This document shows positions 50,655 through 59,301 of a stretch of 64,000 nucleotides of DNA, in pieces. Within the stretch, counting starts at the first letter, position 1, and each line of letters opens with the position of its first letter. Under the pieces are notes generated by a model. That model was not told the DNA's origin. It did not search any database and saw only the letters and a program-made list of their open reading frames with translations. Made by a program: the position numbers and the translations under genes. Source of the DNA: Parafrankia irregularis (lineage in GTDB: Bacteria; Actinomycetota; Actinomycetes; Frankiales; Frankiaceae); assembly GCF_001536285.1 (NCBI RefSeq), contig NZ_FAOZ01000008.1, positions 213,118 to 277,117 on the forward strand. Reading direction: 5' to 3'.

Positions 50655-51863
50655 ATGGCAGATGAGCAGGGACGGGAACAGGTGGCATCGCGGCCGGTCG
50701 ACGCGGACAACCACTACTACGAGACCCTCGACGCGTTCACGCGCCACCTCGACCGTAAGTTCCGCGACCGCGGCGTGCGCGTCTTCCAGGACGGCCGACA
50801 CACCGAGATGGTCATCGGCGGAAAGGTCAACGGCTTCATCCCGAACCCGACGTTCGACCCGGTGATCGTCCCCGGCTGCCTCGACCTGCAGTTCCGCGGC
50901 CAGATCCCGGAGGGGGTCGACCCGCGCAGCCTCACCAGGGTCGAGCCCATCCGGCCCGAGTACCGGGACCGGGAGGCACGGCTGGCGACGATGGACGCCC
51001 AGGGCCTCGACGCGATACTGCTCTTCCCGACCCTGGGCTGCGGTGTCGAGCAGGCGCTGCGGTACGACGTCCCGGCCACCATGGCGAGCCTCAACGCCTT
51101 CAACCGCTGGCTCGAGGACGACTGGGGCTACTTCCACCAGGAGCGGATCATCTCCGCGCCGATGCTCTCGCTGGCCGACCCCGAGGCGGCGCTCGCCGAG
51201 GTCGACCGGGTGCTGGGCCTCGGCGCGCGGGTCGTCCACGTCCGCCCGGCCCCGGTCCCGACCGGGACCGGCAAGGGCCGCTCGCTGGGCAACCGTGCGC
51301 ACGACCCCGTCTGGGCCCGACTCGCCGAGGCGGGTGTGCCGGTCGCGTTCCACCTCGGCGACAGCGGATACAACGCGATGGTGGGCGCGCCCTGGGGCGG
51401 CGCCGAGGAGTTCGCCCCGTTCCGCGCCCCCGACCTGCTCGGCAGCGTGCTCGTCGGCGACCGGGCCATCCACGACACCGTCGCGAGCCTGATCGTCGAC
51501 GGCGTCTTCACCCGCCACCCGACGCTGAAGGTGGCCAGTATCGAGAACGGCTCCGACTGGGTCTACCCCCTGGTCAAGGGCCTGCGGAAGCTGGCGAACC
51601 GGGTCCCGTCGAAGTTTGCCGAGGACCCGCTGGACACGATCCGCAAGCACATCTGGGTCACCCCGTACTACGAGGAGGACCTGCGCAAGCTCGCGGACAC
51701 GATCGGCGTCGGCCGAGTCCTGTTCGGCTCGGACTGGCCGCACGGCGAAGGCCTGGCCGACCCGGCGGCGTTCACCGACGAGCTCACCGCGTTCAGCCCC
51801 GACGAGGTGCAGCTGATCATGCGCACCAACTGCGCCGAGCTCATCGGGCTTCCCACCTCCTGA
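50655..51863 (+). CDS. Amidohydrolase-superfamily enzyme (divergent subgroup)
   Basis: A 402-residue amidohydrolase-2 type TIM barrel. The first metal motif is VDADNHYYE (Asp18, His20), a mid-barrel His is in VAFHLGDSGYN, and the last Asp in VLFGSDWPHGEG. It is only distantly similar to the other three amidohydrolases in the window and lacks their VDDH-VEPP opening. It is probably a hydrolase or decarboxylase of a CoA-pathway intermediate. GGGAGGCAGTC precedes the ATG at 50655; the much longer open frame upstream overlaps the previous gene and is rejected. Confidence 0.9.
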   Translation: MADEQGREQVASRPVDADNHYYETLDAFTRHLDRKFRDRGVRVFQDGRHTEMVIGGKVNGFIPNPTFDPVIVPGCLDLQFRGQIPEGVDPRSLTRVEPIRPEYRDREARLATMDAQGLDAILLFPTLGCGVEQALRYDVPATMASLNAFNRWLEDDWGYFHQERIISAPMLSLADPEAALAEVDRVLGLGARVVHVRPAPVPTGTGKGRSLGNRAHDPVWARLAEAGVPVAFHLGDSGYNAMVGAPWGGAEEFAPFRAPDLLGSVLVGDRAIHDTVASLIVDGVFTRHPTLKVASIENGSDWVYPLVKGLRKLANRVPSKFAEDPLDTIRKHIWVTPYYEEDLRKLADTIGVGRVLFGSDWPHGEGLADPAAFTDELTAFSPDEVQLIMRTNCAELIGLPTS

Positions 51864-51954
51864 CCCGGGACCGGCGGCCACCCGCAGCCTCCTTCCGGGA
51901 CGGCTGGTTCCGCTCGCTACCGACCGAGGCTGGTCACGCGAGGAACCATCACGC

Positions 51955-53472
51955 TCACACCAGCACCTCCGGAGGGAGCAGGCGCCGCGCGACCTTGCCG
52001 GTCAGCAGCCGCGGCAGCTCGGTCAGGAACACGACCGAGCGGGGGCATTTGTAGTGGGCGGCGCGATCCCGGGTGAAGGCGATGAGCTCGGCCTCCAGAG
52101 CGGCCGGATCGGCGGGCGGCGTCGCCGGCTCGACGATGGCGCGCACCGACTCCCCCATCTCGGCGTCGGGCACGCCGATCACGACGACGTCGGTGACGGC
52201 TGGATGCAGGATCAGCACGTCCTCGATCTCACGCGGGTAGATGTTCACCCCACCAGATATGATCATGTTCGAGACCCGGTCGGTGAGGTAGAGGTAGCCC
52301 TCCTCGTCGACCCAGCCGACCTCGCCGAAGGTGGCCCACCCACGCTCGTCGAACGCGTCGGCCGTCTTCTCCGGGTCACCCTGGTACTCGAACCGCTGGG
52401 GCGACTCGAAGTACACCCGGCCCTCGGCGCGCGGCGGCACCTCGGTGCCCGTCTCGTCGACGATGTGCACCGCGCCGAGCATCGACTTTCCGACCGACCC
52501 CGGATGGGCGAGCCACTCCTGCGGCCCGATCGTGCAGAACCCGGCGCCCTCGCTGCCGGAGTAGTACTCATGCACAATCGGCCCGAGCCAGTCCAGGACG
52601 GCCCGCTTGACCTCGGGCGGGCAGGGCGCCGCGGCATGCACCACGGTCTTCAGGCTCGACAGGTCGAACCGGGCCCGATCGGCCTGCGGCAGCTTCAGCA
52701 GCCGGACCAGGTGTGTCGGTACCACCTGGGTCAGCGTCGCCCGGTGCCGCTCCACGAGGCCGAGGAAGTCCAGCGCGTCGAACCGATCGGTGCAGACGAC
52801 CGTCCCGCCGATCCGGTGGATCGCGGTCGCCCAGCCCAGCGGGGCGGCGTGGTAGAGCGGCGCCGGGCTCAGGTAGACGGTCGACTCGTCGCCGCCGTAC
52901 AGGAAACGGATCATCGCGGTGAACCGGCTGGGCTCACCCAGCGGGGCACCGACCGTCGCCGGCCTGATCCCCTTCGGCCGGCCGGTGGTCCCCGACGAGT
53001 AGAACATCCAGGTGCCCTCGCACTCGTCGTCGATCGGCGAGGTGGGCTGGGCACCGATGACGTCCTCATACCGGTCGAACCCGTCGATCGGACCACCGAC
53101 GGCCAGCCGCACCTTCACCGCCGGCGCGTCGATGCCGGCGACCACATCGGCGCACGCCACGGAGGTCACCAGCGCGGCGGCACCACAGTTCTCGACGACG
53201 TACTCCGCCTCCGCGGCGGACAGGTGCCAGTTGATCGGGGTGACGAACAGGCCGGCACGCAGCCCGGCCCAGATCACCTCGAAGTACTCGGCCCGGTTGT
53301 CCATCAGCACGGCGAGGTGGCTGCCGATACCGAGGCCTGACGATCTGAGCGCGTGGGCGAGCTGGTTCGAACGCGCGTCGAGCTCCCGGTACGAGACCAC
53401 CCGGTCACCGATGATCACCGCCGGCCGTTCCGGTGCGGACACGGCGAACCGCTTCGGATGCTCGATTCCCAT
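51955..53472 (-). CDS. AMP-binding acyl-CoA synthetase
   Basis: A 505-residue adenylate-forming ligase of standard length. The A3 loop is YSSGTTGRPKG, the A5 region is HEYYSGSEGAG, and GYLYLTDRVSNMIISGG and YPREIEDVL follow. The catalytic lysine lies near the C-terminus in LPRLLTGKVARR. It converts a carboxylic acid to its CoA thioester. It is last in a minus operon after the Rieske oxygenase and an amidohydrolase (28 bp gap), and would supply substrates for the acyl-CoA dehydrogenases. AGGGAGTCCGC precedes ATG 53472. No matching terminator was found in the 91-bp convergent gap that follows. Confidence 0.94.
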   Translation of the reverse strand: MGIEHPKRFAVSAPERPAVIIGDRVVSYRELDARSNQLAHALRSSGLGIGSHLAVLMDNRAEYFEVIWAGLRAGLFVTPINWHLSAAEAEYVVENCGAAALVTSVACADVVAGIDAPAVKVRLAVGGPIDGFDRYEDVIGAQPTSPIDDECEGTWMFYSSGTTGRPKGIRPATVGAPLGEPSRFTAMIRFLYGGDESTVYLSPAPLYHAAPLGWATAIHRIGGTVVCTDRFDALDFLGLVERHRATLTQVVPTHLVRLLKLPQADRARFDLSSLKTVVHAAAPCPPEVKRAVLDWLGPIVHEYYSGSEGAGFCTIGPQEWLAHPGSVGKSMLGAVHIVDETGTEVPPRAEGRVYFESPQRFEYQGDPEKTADAFDERGWATFGEVGWVDEEGYLYLTDRVSNMIISGGVNIYPREIEDVLILHPAVTDVVVIGVPDAEMGESVRAIVEPATPPADPAALEAELIAFTRDRAAHYKCPRSVVFLTELPRLLTGKVARRLLPPEVLV

Positions 53473-53500
53473 GCGGACTCCCTTGGTGGTGCGTGCCGGC

Positions 53501-54781
53501 TCAGGCGGTCGCGTTCCGGGCGAGGTCGAGGGCGTGGACGCCGATCTGCTTCTCGAAGCGGCCCTGGTCGAAGCTCCGGACGGAGACGTCGTGCCCGGCG
53601 GCCGCGGCCCGCAGCGCGCCGACGGTGGACTTCTCCCTGGGCAGGTGGGCGAACGGGTCGAACGAGTACCAGCGGCACGCGTTCTCGAAGGTGATCTTGT
53701 TGATCTCGTCGTCGGGCACACCGGCGGTGACCGCCGCCAGTTCCTCCGCGGCCGAGGGCCAGGACGAGTCCGAATGCGGGTAGTCGCATTCCCACGAGAT
53801 GTTGTCGATGCCGATGTCGTGGCGCAGCTTCACCCCGACCGGGTCGGCGATGAAACAGGTGAGGAACCGCTCGCGGAAGATCTCGCTCGGCATCTTCCCG
53901 CCGAAGTTCTGGCCGGTCCACAGGTGATGCATCTCGTAGGTCCGGTCGATACGGTCCAGGAAGTACGGGATCCACCCCGTGCCGCCCTCGGAGAGCGCGA
54001 TCCGCAGGCCCGGGAACTCCTTGATCACCCGCGACCACAGGAGGTCCGCGGCGGCCTGGCAGATGTTCATCGGCTGCAGTGTGATCATCACGTCGATCGG
54101 TGCGTCCGACGCGGTCACCGACAGTTTCCCGGATGACCCGAGATGGATCGACAGCACCGTTCCGGTGTCCGACAGCGCCTTCCACACCGGGTCCCAGTAG
54201 GTGTCGTGGAAGCTCGGGTAACCGAGCGTCGCCGGGTTCTCGGTGAACGTCAGCGAGTGACAGCCTCTGGCCGCGTTCCGGCGCACCTCCGCGGCACACA
54301 GCTCGGCATCCCACAGAATCGGCAGGCCCATCGGGATGAAGCGGCCGGGATAGGCACCGCACCATTCCTCGATATGCCAGTCGTTGTAGGCCCGGGTCAC
54401 CGCCAGTGCGAGGTCCTTGTCCTGCGCCGCGGCGAACAGCCGGCCGCTGAAACCCGGGAACGACGGGAAGCACATCGACCCCAGGACCCCGCCGGCGTTC
54501 ATGTCCCTGACCCGCTCGTGCACGTCATAGCAGCCCGGGCGCATCTCCTCGAACGCCGTCGGCTCGACCCCGTACTCCTCCCGCGGCCGTCCCGCCACCG
54601 CGTTCAGCCCGATATTGGGGATCACCGACCCGTTGAACGTCCAGACATCACTGCCCTCATCCGTCCGGACGACCTTCGGCCCTGCTTCGACGAACCGCGC
54701 CGGCAGCCGCCCCTCGAACACATCAGGCGGCTCGACGAGGTGATCGTCAACACTCACCAGGATCATGTCGTCTGCGTTCAC
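53501..54781 (-). CDS. Amidohydrolase-superfamily enzyme (VDDH-VEPP subgroup)
   Basis: A 426-residue TIM-barrel enzyme closely related to the one at 4011-5303. It shares VSVDDHLVEPPD (Asp12, His14), NAVAGRPREEYG, the mid-barrel His in SIHLGSSG, and WECDYPHSDSSWPSA. The two are alike over their whole length, including the C-terminal HLPREKSTVGALRA block, so they probably do similar chemistry in two separate clusters. The GTG at 54781 is chosen because GAGGG lies just upstream and the family begins there. It lies between the Rieske oxygenase and acyl-CoA synthetase genes. Confidence 0.92.
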   Translation of the reverse strand: MNADDMILVSVDDHLVEPPDVFEGRLPARFVEAGPKVVRTDEGSDVWTFNGSVIPNIGLNAVAGRPREEYGVEPTAFEEMRPGCYDVHERVRDMNAGGVLGSMCFPSFPGFSGRLFAAAQDKDLALAVTRAYNDWHIEEWCGAYPGRFIPMGLPILWDAELCAAEVRRNAARGCHSLTFTENPATLGYPSFHDTYWDPVWKALSDTGTVLSIHLGSSGKLSVTASDAPIDVMITLQPMNICQAAADLLWSRVIKEFPGLRIALSEGGTGWIPYFLDRIDRTYEMHHLWTGQNFGGKMPSEIFRERFLTCFIADPVGVKLRHDIGIDNISWECDYPHSDSSWPSAAEELAAVTAGVPDDEINKITFENACRWYSFDPFAHLPREKSTVGALRAAAAGHDVSVRSFDQGRFEKQIGVHALDLARNATA

Positions 54782-54860
54782 AGCACCCTCACCTCGTATG
54801 TCACCTGCAAGCACATTCGTGCACCATCACTGAAATATGGAAATCCGCCGCCGATGGCGG

Positions 54861-55856
54861 TCACTCCCCCGGCGGGACCTCGTAGAACTGGGTCGCCCAG
54901 CGGCGGTAGGCCATGTACGGCTTGGCATCCTGCCTGGCCATGATGGGACGCTCGATGTACTCCTGATACCGCCAGATCCCGAGGTCGTCGTCGAGTGTGG
55001 AGAGGAACTCCTTCTCCACCCGTTCGAGCACGTCCGGCGGCGGAACATCGGAGGTGTCGCCCGGGATCCGGGGCCACCAGATCGAGTAGAACATGTCCGA
55101 GGCGCCGTCCTCGACGGGCGTGGTCGCGAAGATCAGACGGTAGTTGTCCACGCCGGCGAACGCGCTGATCGCACCGCCGAGGCCGAACAGGTAGCTGTGG
55201 ATCCGCAGGACCATCGCGTCGGGATCGTCGCTGCGGCGGTCGGGCCAGCCGGTCTCGAACAGCCACCCGTGGTCGTCGGCCTTCCAGTCACGCAGGACCG
55301 GCGTCACGGTGGAGTGGTGGACGTACTGGAAGTGCATGCTGTCGGCGGCGTTCTCACCCGGGATCTGCGGGTGCACCGGCTCGCGCTCCATCTTGCGGGA
55401 CAGCGCCGGGTAGGGCGGATAGTAGGCGTCGGGATCGGTCTCGAACTGCGAGAAGATCCGGAAGATGTCGGTCATCGGCCAGCGCGGCGCCTCGCCCCGC
55501 GGCTGATGCCAGACGAACACGCAGCCGTACTGCTCATGCACCGGGTACACCCGCAGCTGGGCGGCGCGGTTGGGCTTGTCCTGGTACGGGATGTAGTGGT
55601 TCCTGCCGTCCGGCCCCCAGCCCCAGCCGTGGAACGGGCACTCGATGCAGTCGCCGTTGACCTTGCCGCCGTGGCCGAGGTGGGCGCCCATGTGCCGGCA
55701 GTGGGCCGCCAGCACATGCATCTCACCGGACTCGTCGCGGTAGGCGACCAGCTCCTCGCCGAAGTACCGCAGCGGCCGGACCTGACCCGTGCGGAACTCG
55801 GCCGACCAGCCGACCATGAACCATCCGGTGGGCTTCCAGGTGAACGGAACCTTCAT
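54861..55856 (-). CDS. Rieske non-heme iron oxygenase, KshA-like
   Basis: A 331-residue terminal oxygenase. The [2Fe-2S] Rieske ligands are Cys53/His55 and Cys73/His76 (CRHMGAHLG and CPFHGWGWG). The mononuclear iron site is in ENAADSMHFQYVHH with His175 and His180. Length and motifs resemble 3-ketosteroid 9-alpha-hydroxylase oxygenase (KshA), though substrates of this group vary. No reductase is encoded nearby. ATG 55856 follows GAGGGGACGTCGC. It is the first gene of the operon Rieske - amidohydrolase - acyl-CoA synthetase, divergent from the fused acyl-CoA dehydrogenase gene, with two AT-rich palindromes in the gap. Confidence 0.93.
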   Translation of the reverse strand: MKVPFTWKPTGWFMVGWSAEFRTGQVRPLRYFGEELVAYRDESGEMHVLAAHCRHMGAHLGHGGKVNGDCIECPFHGWGWGPDGRNHYIPYQDKPNRAAQLRVYPVHEQYGCVFVWHQPRGEAPRWPMTDIFRIFSQFETDPDAYYPPYPALSRKMEREPVHPQIPGENAADSMHFQYVHHSTVTPVLRDWKADDHGWLFETGWPDRRSDDPDAMVLRIHSYLFGLGGAISAFAGVDNYRLIFATTPVEDGASDMFYSIWWPRIPGDTSDVPPPDVLERVEKEFLSTLDDDLGIWRYQEYIERPIMARQDAKPYMAYRRWATQFYEVPPGE

Positions 55857-55873
55857 GCGACGTCCCCTCGTCG

Positions 55874-55892
55874 AAAGCTCTAGATTTATCTT
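55874..55892. promoter_or_regulatory. TCTAGA-type operator 18 bp before the Rieske gene
   Basis: On the minus strand the site reads AAGATAAATCTAGAGCTTT. GATA-ATCTAGAG matches the left part of the palindrome at 47993-48010 at 12 of 13 positions. It lies directly upstream of the Rieske oxygenase start, where a repressor would block initiation. Confidence 0.45.
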
Positions 55893-56002
55893 GCACCGGG
55901 CCGAGTGTGCCGGCAAGGGTGCGGACGGCGGCCGGGCGGCAGCCCCACCGGCAGCGGGTCCCTCCCGAGGAGCCTCGGGCCCCCGACACAGGCGCGGACC
56001 GG

Positions 56003-56032
56003 TCGACCGACCTCGACCGACCTCGACCGACC
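56003..56032. repeat. Three tandem 10-bp direct repeats
   Basis: TCGACCGACC occurs three times in perfect tandem, immediately before the palindrome at 56039-56056 in the divergent gap. A 10-bp period is one DNA turn, so the copies face the same side of the helix. This fits cooperative protein binding, but slippage of GC-rich DNA is an equally simple cause. Confidence 0.6.
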
Positions 56033-56038
56033 CGTAAA

Positions 56039-56056
56039 TAATATCTATACATATTA
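56039..56056. promoter_or_regulatory. Perfect AT-rich palindrome before the fused acyl-CoA dehydrogenase gene
   Basis: TAATAT-CTATAC-ATATTA is a perfect 6-bp inverted repeat, 58 bp upstream of the acyl-CoA dehydrogenase start. ATATCTATACATAT differs from the core at 47993-48010 at only two positions. It is probably the operator for a shared cluster III regulator, and its AT-richness means it may overlap a -10 box. Confidence 0.6.
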
Positions 56057-56113
56057 AGTGGCTCGCGGCCATCATGCCGCCAGCTGTGCGGTGACCGGCA
56101 TTCGGAGGCGTGC

Positions 56114-58471
56114 ATGGACCTGTCGTTGGACGAGGCGTCGCGAGCGGCGCAGGAGCTGGCCACAGCCGTGCTCGCCCGCAGTCCGGGGCTTGCGGCGGCC
56201 CGGGCAGCCGAGCCGCTGGGGCACGACCCGACGCTGTGGGCGCAGCTGTGCGCGACGGGACTGCCAGGGCTCGCCATCGCAGAGAAGCACGACGGCGGCG
56301 GCGCCGGCCTGCACGCGCCGGTCATCGCGGCGATCGAGCTGGGGCGGGCACTCGCGCCAGTGCCGTTCGCCGAGCACGTCGCGGCGGCGCGGCTGCTCGC
56401 CGCCGTCGCGCCGGACCATCCCGACCTGCCCGCCGTCGTCGCCGGGGAGCTGATCGCGACGCTGGCACCGCGGGTGCACGCCGGCACCGCCGTCGCGGTT
56501 CCGGCGGGGGCGGTCGCCGGGCTGGTGCTCGCGGTGCGCGACGGTCAGCTGGTCGCGGCACGCTCCGTCCCGCCCGGCATCGCCGTGGCCAACCAGGGCG
56601 ACCTGCCGGTGGCCGACCGTGATCTGCGCGAGGCGGTGGTCCTCGGCGGCCCGGCGGCGGTGGCGGCGTTCGCGCGGGCCCGGTCGGAATGGCTCATCCT
56701 GATGGCTGGTTGGCTCGCGGGCCTTGCCGACGGCGCGCTGGAGCTGGCGACCCGATGGGTGAAGGAACGAGTTCAGTTCGGTGTGCCGATCGGATCGTTC
56801 CAGGGGGTGCAGCACGGCCTCGCGGACCTGCCGGGGCTGGTGGACGGGGCCACGCTGTTGTCGCGGGAGGCGGCCTGGAGCCTGGACACCGGGCAACGGT
56901 CGGTCACCGGAGCCGACGGGGATCAGCTCGCGGCGATGGCGGCGTTGTTCGCCACCGAGGCGGCACGGCAGGCCACGGACCGGGCGGTTCAGTACCACGG
57001 CGGCCTCGGGGTCTCCCTGGAGCACGACGCGCAGCTGTTCTTCCGCCGCGCCCGCGCCTACCCCGCGCTCGCCGGCGCACCTCGTGCGCTCGCCCGCGAA
57101 CTGGGCCGCGATCTTGTGGACGGCAGGTCGCTCATCGCGGACGCCCCGGCGGTCACCGGCGACATCCCGCAGGCCGGCGAGCCGACCGAGCCGACCGTGT
57201 CGGCCCTGGGCGGTACGGACTTCAACCACAACCCGTCCGTCTCCGCGTTCGCCGCCGAGATCAGCGACTTCGTCCGGTCCTGGCTGACGGACGAGGTCCG
57301 CCACGAGGCTCGCCGGACCGGCACCGTGCATGTACCCGCGCTGCACAAGGCCCTCGCCGAACGCGGCTGGCTCGCCGCGTCGGCACCGGGCGGCCGCGCC
57401 GCACGGGATCCCTATGAGCTGGCCGCCCTCTTCCGGGAGCTGGAGCTCGCGGACGCTCCCTACCACGGCATCGGCACCACCATGATCGTCGCAGGTGTGC
57501 TCGACCAGATCGGGAGCCCGGCGCTGCGCGCCGACGTCCTGCCCCGGCTGCTGGCCGGCGAGGCGACCGCCGTGCTGGGTTACTCCGAGCCCGGCGCGGG
57601 CTCCGACGTCGCGTCCGCGCGGACCCGGGCCACCCCGGTTGACGACGCGCACACCTCCTGGCGGATCAACGGGCAGAAGATGTGGACCACCCTGGCCCAC
57701 ACCGCCGCGCACTGCCTGCTGCTGACCCGCACGAATCCCGATGTGCCCAAGCACCGCGGACTGACGATGTTCCTCGTCCCGCTGGACACCCCGGGGATCA
57801 CGATCCAGCCGATCCACACGATCGCCGACGAGCGCACCAACATCGTCTTCTATGACGACGTGATCGTCCCGGACTCCTGCCGAGTCGGCGGGGTCGACGA
57901 GGGCTGGCAGGTCATGGCGATCGGGCTGAGCCTGGAACGCGGCGTCATGGGCAGCACCGCCACCCTCGAGCCGCTGCTCGCCGCGGTGACCGCCTGGGCC
58001 CGCGTCCCCGCGCCGGCGGGCGGCTGGCAGGAAGGGGAACGACCGGGCGACGACCCCGCCGTGCTGACCGCGATCGCACGAGCCAGGGCCGACGCGGAGG
58101 TCTCCTTCCTGCTCACCCAGCGGACCGCGTGGCTCAACATCGCCGGCCAGTCACCCGCCGTCGCGGGCACGATCGCGAAGCTGTTCGCCTCGACCGCGTA
58201 CCAGCGCGACAGCCGCGAACTCCAGGACGTCTCCGGCCTCGGTGGCATCCTGCGTGCACCTGCCAGCGGGAGCACCATCGCGTCGGCCGCCGGCGGCGAG
58301 ATCGAACGCGCCGCCCGTCACTCCAGCGCCGTCACCATCCAGGGCGGCACCACCGAGATCGCCCGCAACCTCGTCGCCGAACAGCGCCTCGGCCTGCCGA
58401 AGACCCGCCGAGGCACCCGCGCCTCCGCCGACCAGGCAGCGACGACACCGCAACGGAATCCCGTGCCCTGA
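56114..58471 (+). CDS. Fused double acyl-CoA dehydrogenase (FadE34-like architecture)
   Basis: A 785-residue protein with two acyl-CoA dehydrogenase domains. Domain 1 (about 1-345) contains WVKERVQFGVPIGSFQGVQH and QYHGGLGVSLEHDAQLFFRR. Domain 2 (about 376-765) contains GYSEPGAGSDVASA, INGQKMWTTLAHTAAH and IQGGTTEIARNLVAEQRLG, the complete flavin and substrate motifs. A linker (GEPTEPTVSALGG) joins them. In this order it resembles fused FadE enzymes such as mycobacterial FadE34 that act on steroid side chains; domain 1 would be the structural half. CGGAGGCGTGC precedes the ATG. It is the fused counterpart of the two-gene pair at 48.1-50.6 kb. Confidence 0.92.
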   Translation: MDLSLDEASRAAQELATAVLARSPGLAAARAAEPLGHDPTLWAQLCATGLPGLAIAEKHDGGGAGLHAPVIAAIELGRALAPVPFAEHVAAARLLAAVAPDHPDLPAVVAGELIATLAPRVHAGTAVAVPAGAVAGLVLAVRDGQLVAARSVPPGIAVANQGDLPVADRDLREAVVLGGPAAVAAFARARSEWLILMAGWLAGLADGALELATRWVKERVQFGVPIGSFQGVQHGLADLPGLVDGATLLSREAAWSLDTGQRSVTGADGDQLAAMAALFATEAARQATDRAVQYHGGLGVSLEHDAQLFFRRARAYPALAGAPRALARELGRDLVDGRSLIADAPAVTGDIPQAGEPTEPTVSALGGTDFNHNPSVSAFAAEISDFVRSWLTDEVRHEARRTGTVHVPALHKALAERGWLAASAPGGRAARDPYELAALFRELELADAPYHGIGTTMIVAGVLDQIGSPALRADVLPRLLAGEATAVLGYSEPGAGSDVASARTRATPVDDAHTSWRINGQKMWTTLAHTAAHCLLLTRTNPDVPKHRGLTMFLVPLDTPGITIQPIHTIADERTNIVFYDDVIVPDSCRVGGVDEGWQVMAIGLSLERGVMGSTATLEPLLAAVTAWARVPAPAGGWQEGERPGDDPAVLTAIARARADAEVSFLLTQRTAWLNIAGQSPAVAGTIAKLFASTAYQRDSRELQDVSGLGGILRAPASGSTIASAAGGEIERAARHSSAVTIQGGTTEIARNLVAEQRLGLPKTRRGTRASADQAATTPQRNPVP

Positions 58472-58521
58472 ACGCCCACCGATCCGTTCACCGGCCAACC
58501 CCGGATCGGCTTCGGGGGCGG

Positions 58522-58557
58522 CGTGACGTCGCCGGGCGGCAGCTCGGCGACGTCACG
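58522..58557. terminator. 13-bp hairpin overlapping the aldolase stop
   Basis: CGTGACGTCGCCG and CGGCGACGTCACG form a perfect 13-bp stem with a 10-base loop between the convergent acyl-CoA dehydrogenase and aldolase genes. The right arm includes the aldolase stop codon. A likely bidirectional terminator. Confidence 0.65.
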
Positions 58558-59290
58558 GGAGCAGGCTGGGATCGGAGCGCAGTTCGGCGCGGACAGCGGA
58601 CTCCCAGAACCCGACGAAGCCGTCGCCGTCGGAGTTCTTCAGGTGGTTCAGGAAGCCCGCCGGGAGGACCGGAGCCGGGGAGCCGCCCGCGGCACGGATG
58701 TGCCAGGCGCGCTGACAGCGCTGTTCCAGCGCCACGGCGCGCTGGAAGATGGCGCGGGCGGATCCGCCGAGCACGAAGACGCCATGGCCCGCGAGGAGGG
58801 CGAGGTCGCCGCCGTGCATGGCGTCGATCGCCCCCCGGGCGGTGGTGGGATCGTTGACGGGGCCCTGGTACTCGTTGACGAGGACGAGGTCGCCGCCACC
58901 GCCCAGCGCCGAGCTCTGGTCGTAGATCGGTGGGATCTCGCCGAGATCCGCCCAGACGGTGCCGTACAGCGGGTGGTTGTGCACAGCCCAGGTGACGTCG
59001 GTACGCGCGGAATGCAGCGCGAGGTGCAGCGGAATACCCAGCGGGACGGGCCAGTCCCCCTCGACCACCCTGCCAGCGAGGTCGATGCGGATGACCTGCT
59101 CCGGGCGCAGTTCGTCCCAGCGGACCAGCCACGGGTTGCACAGCAGGGTGCCATCCGGCTGCAGGGCCGTGATGTGGCCGGCCAGGTGGTCGTTGTAGCC
59201 CTGCCGCCACAGGGCCCGGGCCAGCAGGGCGATCTCCTCGCGGGGGGTGAGCTCCGGCATGAGTTTCTCGGCGGTCGGGATGAACGTCAT
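58553..59290 (-). CDS. Class II aldolase/adducin family protein
   Basis: A 245-residue zinc-dependent aldolase-fold protein. The conserved zinc-binding pair is seen in VTWAVHNHPLYG, and a later His in LALLAGHGVFVLGG; the acidic residue expected before them is in the ALQPDG/IDLAG region. Members cleave or form carbon-carbon bonds (for example fuculose phosphate) or decarboxylate. Its ATG follows GAAGGACGCGACC and lies 11 bp after the upstream amidohydrolase stop, so the two are one operon. Such pairs occur in aromatic and steroid pathway clusters, where the aldolase partner may act on a hydroxy-acyl intermediate. Confidence 0.88.
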   Translation of the reverse strand: MTFIPTAEKLMPELTPREEIALLARALWRQGYNDHLAGHITALQPDGTLLCNPWLVRWDELRPEQVIRIDLAGRVVEGDWPVPLGIPLHLALHSARTDVTWAVHNHPLYGTVWADLGEIPPIYDQSSALGGGGDLVLVNEYQGPVNDPTTARGAIDAMHGGDLALLAGHGVFVLGGSARAIFQRAVALEQRCQRAWHIRAAGGSPAPVLPAGFLNHLKNSDGDGFVGFWESAVRAELRSDPSLLP

Positions 59291-59301
59291 GGTCGCGTCC
59301 T

